A stretch of 10,859 nucleotides of DNA from contig JAHFDQ010000162.1 in NCBI GenBank assembly GCA_023248915.1, positions 1 through 10,859 on the forward strand, given 5' to 3'. This DNA is from Archangiaceae bacterium. GTDB taxonomy: Bacteria > Myxococcota > Myxococcia > Myxococcales > Myxococcaceae. Positions 1-5,734 of this stretch are shown here, piece by piece. Under the pieces are notes generated by a model, which saw nothing but the letters and a program-made list of their open reading frames with translations, was not told where the DNA came from and ran no database searches. Position 1 is the first letter of the stretch, and each line of letters starts with the position of its first letter. Both the position numbers and the translations under genes were made by a program.

Positions 1-166
1 GCTGCCCCCGGGCTGGGAACCGGGGCGCCGCCCGGACGGCGGCGTAGGGGGCGTGCCTCCGAAGTTCGCGCTGACGCTCACCCGCGGCGACCCTGCCGCC
101 GAGGTGCGGCTCGACCGGGACGGCGCGCGAGTGCACGTCGAGCTTCGCCAGCCCACCTGGCCGTAA
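1..166 (+). CDS. C-terminal end of an unidentified protein (5' partial)
   Basis: An open frame enters from the left edge (first full codon at base 2) and stops with TAA at 164-166, giving the last 54 residues. The tail alternates hydrophobic and charged residues (FALTLTRGDPAAEVRLDRDG, then RVHVELRQPTWP), which suggests beta strands. Codons are strongly G/C-ended, as in the genes downstream. No family can be recognised from so short a piece. It lies 143 bases upstream of the pseudo-receiver/PilZ gene on the same strand and could share a transcript with it. Confidence 0.6.
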   Translation, partial: LPPGWEPGRRPDGGVGGVPPKFALTLTRGDPAAEVRLDRDGARVHVELRQPTWP

Positions 167-169
167 CCC

Positions 170-313
170 GTGTCCGTCGAAGTCGCGGTGCGCCCGAAGA
201 CCGGCTATGACGCGCCCAACGAGCGACCCGTGCCGACCACGCCAGTCCATTTCGCCCCTCGCGCCGAGACGATTCGGCCCCGCGCCCCACGGCACCACCG
301 AGCCTGCCGATGA
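170..313 (+). CDS. Doubtful small ORF between the partial gene and the PilZ gene
   Basis: A 47-codon frame opens with GTG 3 bases after the upstream TAA. It closes with a TGA that overlaps the ATG of the PilZ gene as ATGA, the arrangement expected of translational coupling. The product would be rich in Arg and Pro (it starts MSVEVAVRPKTGYDAPNERP), with no signal peptide, membrane segment or known motif. About 79% of third positions are G or C by hand count, weaker than in the neighbouring genes, and I see no clear Shine-Dalgarno sequence. It may be a small linking gene or simply leader sequence. No function is proposed. Confidence 0.25.
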   Translation: MSVEVAVRPKTGYDAPNERPVPTTPVHFAPRAETIRPRAPRHHRACR

Positions 314-1005
314 GCGACACCCGCGACCGGAACATCCTCCTGGTGGGCCTCGAACCTCTGGCCTTCGAGGCGCTGGCGCCCACCCTCGCCTCGTCGCGGC
401 TGCTCGCCGACTACATCAAGAGCGGGTCCGGAGCCGTCGAGCTGGTCTCGTTCCTCCCCTTCGACGCCATCGTGGCGGTGTGCCCGCTGCCGGACATCGA
501 GCTGAAGGCGCTGGTGGCCGCGGTGCGCGCTCCCGACTCGCCCAGCTTGCGCGCCGGCCTGGTGGTCATCGCGGACGACGCCACGCTCGAAGAAGCCCGG
601 GCGCTGCTCGGCCACGGCGTCAACCGGGTGCTCACCCGGGAAGAAGCGCCCCGGTTGCTGCCCGACGTGCTGGGCCTGTTGGTCGAGGTCGCCCACCGCG
701 TTCCCTTGCGCTGGCAGGGGCACCTCGAATTGCCCAGCAAGGCCGAGCTGCCCTTCCTGACCGAAAACGTGTCCCTGACCGGCATGCTGGTGCGGTCCGA
801 TTACCCATACCGCGTCGGAATGCAGTTCACCTTCGAGCTGGCCGTGCCGTCCGGGTCGGGGCCGGTGCGCGGGGTGGCCGAGGTGGTGCGCGCGACGCTG
901 GCTGGGCGCGACCGGTGCGCGGGCGTCGGCGTCCGCTTCCTCTCGTTCGAAGGGGAAGGCCGAGAGCGCCTCGCCCAGTCGGTCGGCTCTCGCTCGAGGG
1001 CGTGA
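310..1005 (+). CDS. Pseudo-receiver plus PilZ domain protein (probable c-di-GMP effector)
   Basis: The 231-residue product has two parts. Residues about 7-120 read like a response-regulator receiver (NILLVGLEPLAFEALAPTL, FDAIVAVCPLPDIE, VVIADDATLEEARALLGHGV). The position expected for the phospho-acceptor Asp is Val57 and the usual Lys is missing, so it should not be phosphorylated. Residues about 128-215 form a PilZ domain with both signatures that bind cyclic di-GMP in this family: RxxxR as RVPLR (130-134) and (D/N)xSxxG as NVSLTG (153-158), followed by the typical closing strand GVGVRF (205-210). There is no signal peptide, so it is probably cytoplasmic. Known family roles are control of motility, exopolysaccharide or development by c-di-GMP. 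The partner here is unknown. The ATG overlaps the stop of a doubtful ORF and has only a weak GAG seven bases upstream. Confidence 0.85.
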   Translation: MSDTRDRNILLVGLEPLAFEALAPTLASSRLLADYIKSGSGAVELVSFLPFDAIVAVCPLPDIELKALVAAVRAPDSPSLRAGLVVIADDATLEEARALLGHGVNRVLTREEAPRLLPDVLGLLVEVAHRVPLRWQGHLELPSKAELPFLTENVSLTGMLVRSDYPYRVGMQFTFELAVPSGSGPVRGVAEVVRATLAGRDRCAGVGVRFLSFEGEGRERLAQSVGSRSRA

Positions 1006-1022
1006 CGCCAGGCGCCGCGCCG

Positions 1023-1051
1023 TTGGACCAGCTTCACCGCTGTTCTACAGT
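1023..1051 (+). promoter_or_regulatory. Candidate promoter just before the first barrel gene
   Basis: TTGGAC (1023-1028) and TACAGT (1046-1051) are 17 bases apart, in the short gap after the PilZ gene. A start site 7 bases past the -10 box would fall near 1058, two bases before the GTG at 1060, so the transcript would be almost leaderless. The -35 match to TTGACA is only partial. This is a pattern match, not proof. Confidence 0.4.
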
Positions 1052-1059
1052 CCCGGGGA

Positions 1060-2352
1060 GTGACTTCCCGCTTCACCTGGTGCCTGGCCCTCGGCGCGGC
1101 CCTCGTTGCGCCGGCAGCGCTCGGCCAGCCCTTCACCGCCGACAAGCGCCTGCTGCTGTCGGAGGGCGTGCTGCGAGGCTCGCCTCGGGTGATGGGCATC
1201 GCCGGCGCCTTCGTCTCGGTGGCCGAAGGGGCCGAGGGCATCACCCGGAACCCGGCGGCCGCTGCCAGCAGAGACCCTCACTTCGACAGCGAGCTCGCCT
1301 TCGACTTCGGAGCGGCGCTCCACTTCCTGCCGCCCTGGGCGGTGACCGAACAAGACTGGGACAACGACGGCCGCCTCGACCAGCCCGCTTCCGCCAACGG
1401 CCCCAGCCGCAGCTTCCTCGGCAATCAGGTGGTGTACCTGGCCGGCTCGTTCCAGTGGAAGGCGGTAGGGCTGGGACTGGGCGTCGACACCCAGAACTTC
1501 ATCACCAAGCGCACCCGGGAAGCCGACGGCTACGACACCTTCTTCAACCTGAACCTGCTGCACGCCTTCGCCTCGCTCGGGCTGACGGTGTGGCGCGACC
1601 AGGTGCTGGCGGGGCTGGGCATCGAGAGCACCGACGCCTTCCTCATCTACGGCGAACAGGCGCCGGGGGCCCGGCTGCCTAACCGGAATCTCGACTCGCT
1701 GGGCTACCACGGCTTCGGCTTCCAGTTCGGCGCGCTCTGGCGCCCCGAAGACCAGGACTACCGGATTGGCTTTTCCTACCGGCCGGCGTCGGTCGGGCTG
1801 CCCACGTCGCAGCGGGACGACATCCAGGGCTACGTGCCCTTCGCCGCGGTGGTGGCTCCGGCGAGGGTATCGGTCGGGGCCAGTTGGGCGCTGGGTTCGA
1901 CCGGCCGCCACTACAACATCACTGGCCGGTCCGGCTGGGGCGAGGTGCCGGCCAAGAAGCCCGGCGACGAGGTCGAGTACTCGCCGGCGCTGACCCGGTG
2001 GCTCATCACCACCCAGCTCGATGTCTACTTTCCGGTGCAGAACGCCACCTACTCCGCCGCCTTCCTCGAACAGGGTTCCGGCCTCGATGCGCTGACAGCG
2101 GGAGACCAGGTCTCGTTCGAGCCGCGGCTGGGCATCGAGAAGGAATTGGTGCAGGACCGGCTGCGCATGCGGCTGGGCGGGTACCTGGAACCGCCGCTGG
2201 TGCCTACCGCCCCGCCGGTGCGGCCGCACATCACCTTCGGCGGTGAAATCTACCTGTTCAAGCTCGGCCCCTCGCGCATCTGCTTCGGCATCTCGTTCGA
2301 CTGGGCGCGCCTGTACGGCAACCTGTCCTTCGCCTTCATGGTGTGGAAGTGA
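1060..2352 (+). CDS. Outer-membrane beta-barrel protein, FadL/PorV-like, first of two paralogs
   Basis: The 430-residue product starts with a Sec signal peptide (MTSRFTWCLALGAALVAPAALG, cleavage near 22). The mature N-terminus has RVMGIAGAFVSVAEGAEG (43-60) followed by NPAA, which resembles the conserved 'GGAF.a.ad...a...NPAg' hallmark of OMPP1/FadL and PorV/UPF0164 barrels. The rest alternates aromatic and polar residues in strand-like stretches and ends in an aromatic-rich strand (FAFMVWK). Residues 99-107, DWDNDGRLD, match the DxDxDGxxD calcium-loop pattern. The GTG at 1060 is the only reasonable start, because a TGA in the same frame lies at 1003-1005. GGGGA abuts the GTG directly, so there is no properly spaced ribosome site. 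The cargo or partner is unknown; a transport or assembly-porin role is inference. The stop overlaps the next gene. Confidence 0.75.
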   Translation: MTSRFTWCLALGAALVAPAALGQPFTADKRLLLSEGVLRGSPRVMGIAGAFVSVAEGAEGITRNPAAAASRDPHFDSELAFDFGAALHFLPPWAVTEQDWDNDGRLDQPASANGPSRSFLGNQVVYLAGSFQWKAVGLGLGVDTQNFITKRTREADGYDTFFNLNLLHAFASLGLTVWRDQVLAGLGIESTDAFLIYGEQAPGARLPNRNLDSLGYHGFGFQFGALWRPEDQDYRIGFSYRPASVGLPTSQRDDIQGYVPFAAVVAPARVSVGASWALGSTGRHYNITGRSGWGEVPAKKPGDEVEYSPALTRWLITTQLDVYFPVQNATYSAAFLEQGSGLDALTAGDQVSFEPRLGIEKELVQDRLRMRLGGYLEPPLVPTAPPVRPHITFGGEIYLFKLGPSRICFGISFDWARLYGNLSFAFMVWK

Positions 2353-3620
2353 CGCGCGCCCAGGCGATGCTCGTCGCCGGCCTGGCGCTCTTCGCCCTGC
2401 CCGCCCTCGGCCAGGACTTGCCCGAGGGCGTGCGCCCCGAACGGCTGTACCTCAACCCCTCGGGCGTGCTCTTGGGTTCGTCGCGCGTCATCGCGCTGGG
2501 CGGCGCGTTCGTCGGCGTGGCCGAAGGAGCCGCCGGCTTCTCGTCCAACCTGGCGGCGCTGGCCCACCGGAGCGCCCACCTCGACCGCGACTGGGACGTG
2601 GGCTTCACCGCGTCATGGCTCGACCTGCCCTTCTTCAACCCGACCCGGCGCGACCTCGACAACGACGGCGTGGCCGACCAGGCGCAGGACACCCGCCAAT
2701 TCCTGGGCGGGCTGATGCTCCAGTACAAGCAGTTCGGCATCGGCTGGTACCTGCGAGAGACTCGCCTCACCTTCTGCAAGCTCACCGGAGTCGAGTGCCG
2801 CGCGAACGTGGCCCAGGACGTCATCGCGGTGGACGTGTCGAACACCGCCCTGGCCGGCGCGGTGGCGCTGGGCCGCGACGACCTCATCCTCGCGCTCGGG
2901 CTGTACGGCGCCCTGGCCACCTTCGGCACGGGCGCCGAGGCCAAGTCCTACGGGGACACCGGCGTCGAGTTCGACGTACTGTACCGGCCTCACGGGCTCA
3001 ACTACCGGGTGGGGGTGTCGGTTCGGCCGCAGGTGGTGGGTTACTACCGGCCGAAGCCCACCGACGGCGCCTTCCTCGGCGAGCGGCAGCTCTACTCGGC
3101 GGTGGTGTCGCCGGCGGTGCTCTCGCTCGGCGGCTCGATTCGGCTGGGCGACGGGGCCGAGCTCTACAACCGGTACTCGAAGGCGGCGCGGCGCGACATC
3201 CTGGCGCGCTTCGGCGAAGCCGGGGCGCCCGAGGAAGTGCCGGACGAAGCGCCCGCCGGGAGCTGGCTGGTGACGGCGCAGCTCGACCTCATCTCGGCCA
3301 CCGAGAACACCGTGCCCATCTCGGCCTTCACCGACCTGGACGTGCAGACGGGCCTACGCCAGGCCGAGCTGGTCGGCAGGGAAACCACCCTCGCTCCGCA
3401 CCTGGGCGTCGAGCACGACACCATTCCCGGCCGGCTGCGCACGAGGGTCGGCACCTTCGTCGAACCCTCGCCCTTCCGGGGGCGCGGGCCCCGAGTCCAC
3501 GGCACGTGTGGGCTCGAGCTGTTCGTCTATGAATACTGGGACAAGTGGTCGATTTCGGCCGCCGGCGACTTCGCCTTGCACTACTACAACGTCGGCCTGT
3601 CGCTCGGTTTCTGGCGATGA
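2349..3620 (+). CDS. Outer-membrane beta-barrel protein, second paralog
   Basis: The 423-residue product is a paralog of the protein upstream. Shared landmarks in the same order are a signal peptide (MTRAQAMLVAGLALFALPAL, then GQ), SSRVIALGGAFVGVAEGAAG (45-64), a DxDxDGxxD motif DLDNDGVAD (102-110), strand-rich middle sections with YRVGVSVRP, and a C-terminal aromatic strand (YYNVGLSLGFWR). I chose the GTG at 2349 because it forms a GTGA overlap with the preceding stop and gives an N-terminus like that of the paralog. A GTG at 2343 would add two residues. It has a Cys pair (FCKLTGVEC) that the first paralog lacks. Side-by-side, coupled paralogs suggest two related pores or a hetero-oligomer. 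The substrate is unknown. Confidence 0.75.
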   Translation: MTRAQAMLVAGLALFALPALGQDLPEGVRPERLYLNPSGVLLGSSRVIALGGAFVGVAEGAAGFSSNLAALAHRSAHLDRDWDVGFTASWLDLPFFNPTRRDLDNDGVADQAQDTRQFLGGLMLQYKQFGIGWYLRETRLTFCKLTGVECRANVAQDVIAVDVSNTALAGAVALGRDDLILALGLYGALATFGTGAEAKSYGDTGVEFDVLYRPHGLNYRVGVSVRPQVVGYYRPKPTDGAFLGERQLYSAVVSPAVLSLGGSIRLGDGAELYNRYSKAARRDILARFGEAGAPEEVPDEAPAGSWLVTAQLDLISATENTVPISAFTDLDVQTGLRQAELVGRETTLAPHLGVEHDTIPGRLRTRVGTFVEPSPFRGRGPRVHGTCGLELFVYEYWDKWSISAAGDFALHYYNVGLSLGFWR

Positions 3621-3639
3621 AGGTCGCGGAGGGTAGACG

Positions 3640-4206
3640 ATGAGCTTCGGATGGACCTTCGGCGTGGTGTCGGCCCTGTGGCTGCTGTCGGAATTGGGGC
3701 TTCGTCAGTTCAAGCGCTCGGGTGAGCACGCCCAGAAGCGGGACGCCGGGACGTTTCAGGTCGTGAACCTGACCATCTACGCGTCGCTCTTGGTCGGCAT
3801 TGGGGTCGGCGCCAGCTCGGACCTGGGCCGCGTGTCGCTTCCGGTCGAAGTGCGCTGGGCTGGGATTGCGCTCATCGTCGCCGGGCTGCTGTTGCGCTGG
3901 TACGCCATCTTGACGCTCCGGCGCTTCTTCACGGTCGACGTGGCGATACACCCTGAGCACAAGGTCATCGACAGCGGTCCGTATCGATTCGTCCGACACC
4001 CCTCGTACTCGGGCGCGCTGGTTTCATTCGTGGGGCTCGGAGTCGCGTTTTCGAATTGGCTCTCGGCTCTGCTGGTACTCGTTCCCATCACGGCGTCGCT
4101 CGTCTACCGAATTCGGGTAGAGGAACAGGCCCTGAGGGAAGGGCTGGGCGCCGCGTACGAGCAGTTCTGTCGGACGCGCAAGCGATTGGTGCCGTGGATC
4201 TACTGA
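3640..4206 (+). CDS. Isoprenylcysteine carboxyl methyltransferase (ICMT/PEMT)-family membrane protein
   Basis: The 188-residue protein has about four or five hydrophobic segments (roughly 3-19, 42-60, 72-90, 122-138 and 140-157). The C-terminal half carries the family signature: GPYRFVRHPSYSG (113-125), then RVEEQALREGLGAAYEQF (159-176) and the closing RLVPWIY. In ICMT and the related phospholipid methyltransferases these segments bind S-adenosylmethionine and hold the catalytic residues. Bacterial members often methylate unknown lipids or isoprenoids, so the substrate cannot be named. The ATG is well supported by GGAGGG at 3628-3633, six bases upstream. The gene begins 19 bases after the second barrel gene and is probably read with it, although its GC content (62-68% in hand-counted lines) is lower than in the barrel genes. 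It converges on the toxin gene. Confidence 0.85.
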   Translation: MSFGWTFGVVSALWLLSELGLRQFKRSGEHAQKRDAGTFQVVNLTIYASLLVGIGVGASSDLGRVSLPVEVRWAGIALIVAGLLLRWYAILTLRRFFTVDVAIHPEHKVIDSGPYRFVRHPSYSGALVSFVGLGVAFSNWLSALLVLVPITASLVYRIRVEEQALREGLGAAYEQFCRTRKRLVPWIY

Positions 4207-4260
4207 TCGGCCTTGGCTTTCACCCGGCGACCCACGCCAATGCCTGTTGAACCCGTCCGT

Positions 4261-4893
4261 CTACGGCTCCTTGATCAGCGCGGCGAACACGGGTTTCGCC
4301 CACCGCGGACATGTCGAGAGCTCGCAATGGCGAACGATGATCCCCGCTTTCGAGTGGAGGAGTTCCTTCGGCTCTGGTCGGTGACCCGCCTTCGGATCTC
4401 CTTCGAGGCTGTTGTCGAACACTCGAAGCTCGGTGAGGCGAGGAGCCAGCTTCACCAGATTCCTCAGGCTCGAGATGTAGCGCTCACGGATCTTGGATTC
4501 AGGAATGTCGTGTCCGCCGGCAGTTACTCGGGACCGAACTCGGGCCAGGTGCAATTCCACGCTCTCGAGCCCAACGTAGAGCACGGCGACTTCGAGGTCG
4601 GCGTCGAGGGCCTTGAACAAGAGCTCAGTCATGGTTGCCCCTCCAAGCGTAGTCTCGAAGGTGAAGTCCGCTCGGTCGCGAATGGCGTCTTCGAGTCTCT
4701 TCCGTCCCTCGTCCCAAGCGCGGCCGTTGGCCTCCTCGCTGGTCATCGATGGTGCTGCCCGCAGGAAGCTTCGGGTCGCCTCATCCGGGTTGAAATATTC
4801 GCCACCGCTTTGGCGAAGACGCGCTCCGGCGACGCTGCTCTTGCCCGCGCCGTTGACTCCGGCAATGACCGTGATGCGAGCTTTCTCAGCCAC
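4261..4893 (-). CDS. Zeta-toxin-family P-loop kinase (putative toxin)
   Basis: The 210-residue protein opens with a Walker A motif, AGVNGAGKSS (11-20). It then shows the zeta-toxin series: NPDE (35-38; the Asp is the expected catalytic base), FTFETTL (77-83) and the Arg-rich lid RVRSRVTAGGHDIP followed by RERYISSL (118-143). This matches the compact zeta-like group (COG4185 type) rather than the longer streptococcal zeta. Known zeta toxins phosphorylate UDP-N-acetylglucosamine and block cell-wall synthesis; compact members have less certain substrates. The GTG start lies inside the upstream gene: GTGGCTGA contains its stop, an 8-base overlap, with GAGG four bases before the GTG. Coupling to a Phd-domain gene supports a toxin role. 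All visible key residues are present, so it is probably active. It could instead be a housekeeping small-molecule kinase. Confidence 0.85.
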   Translation of the reverse strand: MAEKARITVIAGVNGAGKSSVAGARLRQSGGEYFNPDEATRSFLRAAPSMTSEEANGRAWDEGRKRLEDAIRDRADFTFETTLGGATMTELLFKALDADLEVAVLYVGLESVELHLARVRSRVTAGGHDIPESKIRERYISSLRNLVKLAPRLTELRVFDNSLEGDPKAGHRPEPKELLHSKAGIIVRHCELSTCPRWAKPVFAALIKEP

Positions 4894-5617
4894 GCCGCCT
4901 CTTCACCGCAACCAGAGCGGCCTCTCCGAGATCCTCGGGCGTCGCCTTGAACAAATCGCGAGCTGCCGAGCGCGCCGTTGAAGTCCGCATCCGAGCAACC
5001 AACTCGTCGAAGTCTCGAGTGAGTGCCTGCAGATCCGGCTCGTGTTTCGCCAGCAACGCACCCACGCGTTCGACCGAGACGAGCACCGCCTTGGGCGAGT
5101 CATGCTTGGTGATGACAACCGCCCCGTCGTGAACTGCGGTCTCGAGGATGCTGCCGAACTCGTTCTTTGCATCGGTCGCGGGTACGGAGTGGTGCGGCGC
5201 TGAAGGGCGGAGGATTGCCCGAAGCGTCGAGAGCAGATGCCGGGTTTGTTCCACTCCGGCAGTGACGAGTTGCTCGAGCACCTTCGGGTCCGTCGGCTTC
5301 TCCAGAATCTGAAGGACTCCAGCCTCCGCCGCCCTAAGAGCGAGCTCGTTGGTTCGTTCGGAAGCGAGCCATACCACCGAGGCCAGCGAGCCCTTCTCCC
5401 GAAGTCTCCGAATCAGCGAGAGCCCGTCCATCCTGGGGAGATCGAGATCGACGACCAGAACGTCGAAGACTTCCCGAGCTGCAAGGGCCAAGGCCTCAGA
5501 CTCTGCCAACGCGGAGCGCATCTCGAAGCCGGCACGAGCAAGGCTCTTTGAGTCTGACCTCATTCGCGGTGTGTCGCCTTCGACCAGAAGCACCCGTCCT
5601 CTACGTTGCGTGTCCAT
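4886..5617 (-). CDS. Response-regulator receiver fused to a Phd/YefM-type antitoxin domain
   Basis: The 243-residue protein has two recognisable domains. Residues 8-120 are a receiver: acidic Glu13 and Asp15, phospho-acceptor Asp57 in VLVVDLDLPRMDG, and Lys107-Pro108 in LQILEKPTD. The usual Thr/Ser after the fourth strand appears to be Ala85. After a linker (about 125-143), residues 144-193 read like a Phd/YefM antitoxin: SVPATDAKNEFGSILETAV, then GAVVITKHDSPKAVLVSVER. In that family this fold binds operator DNA, and the C-terminal tail (here about 194-243) wraps the toxin. The gene overlaps the zeta-like kinase gene downstream by 8 bases, in the antitoxin-first order. Inference: phosphorylation by an unseen histidine kinase could change DNA binding or toxin release. 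The ATG at 5617 follows a consensus -10 box by 15 bases, with no Shine-Dalgarno sequence. Confidence 0.85.
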   Translation of the reverse strand: MDTQRRGRVLLVEGDTPRMRSDSKSLARAGFEMRSALAESEALALAAREVFDVLVVDLDLPRMDGLSLIRRLREKGSLASVVWLASERTNELALRAAEAGVLQILEKPTDPKVLEQLVTAGVEQTRHLLSTLRAILRPSAPHHSVPATDAKNEFGSILETAVHDGAVVITKHDSPKAVLVSVERVGALLAKHEPDLQALTRDFDELVARMRTSTARSAARDLFKATPEDLGEAALVAVKRRRG

Positions 5618-5620
5618 GAA

Positions 5621-5642
5621 GCCAATATAGCCATTATAGCCA
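5621..5642 (-). repeat. 9-base tandem repeat covering the -10 box (candidate operator)
   Basis: The minus strand reads TGGCTATAA, TGGCTATAT, TGGC: two copies differing at one base plus a partial third. The repeat contains the TATAAT box and ends four bases before the ATG. Phd-type antitoxins usually repress their own promoter, so this is the natural place for an operator, although their known sites are usually palindromic rather than tandem. Confidence 0.5.
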
Positions 5643-5661
5643 GTTTCGCCAGGGACCTCAC
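5633..5661 (-). promoter_or_regulatory. Promoter of the receiver-Phd/zeta operon
   Basis: On the minus strand a perfect TATAAT occupies 5638-5633. GTGAGG (5661-5656), a weak -35, lies 17 bases further upstream. The predicted start near 5626 leaves a leader of about 8 bases before the ATG at 5617. A second -10-like TATATT at 5629-5624 lies nine bases closer to the gene. Confidence 0.55.
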
Positions 5662-5680
5662 GCTGGCGCAGTACTTTCCG

Positions 5681-5697
5681 TGGGTTGAGTTGACCCA
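5681..5697. repeat. Short inverted repeat upstream of the toxin-antitoxin promoter
   Basis: TGGGT and ACCCA flank a 7-base centre (TGAGTTG). The repeat lies about 20 bases upstream of the -35 box of the receiver-Phd gene and 38 bases past the stop of the Cys-repeat gene. It could be a regulator site; the stem is too short and lacks a T-run for a convincing terminator. Confidence 0.25.
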
Positions 5698-5734
5698 GGA
5701 GCCCGCCGGCACCTTCGCCGTTCGAGGCGCCGCC

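Noticed and set aside
207..1682. 491-codon open frame on the plus strand across the PilZ and barrel genes
   Set aside because: It runs through two recognised genes in another frame and has a Pro/Arg/Gly composition with no domains.
1045..2229. 394-codon open frame on the minus strand
   Set aside because: It is a shadow of the first barrel gene, whose signal peptide, GAFV motif and paralogy show the true frame.
2243..3532. 429-codon plus-strand open frame across the second barrel gene
   Set aside because: Arg/Ala/Gly-rich out-of-frame translation of the paralog gene.
4207..4260. Possible terminator between the convergent methyltransferase and toxin genes
   Set aside because: No convincing stem-loop or T-run could be found in these 54 bases.
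4213..4950. 245-codon plus-strand open frame opposite the zeta-like gene
   Set aside because: No recognisable domain, whereas the minus strand shows a full Walker A and zeta motif series.
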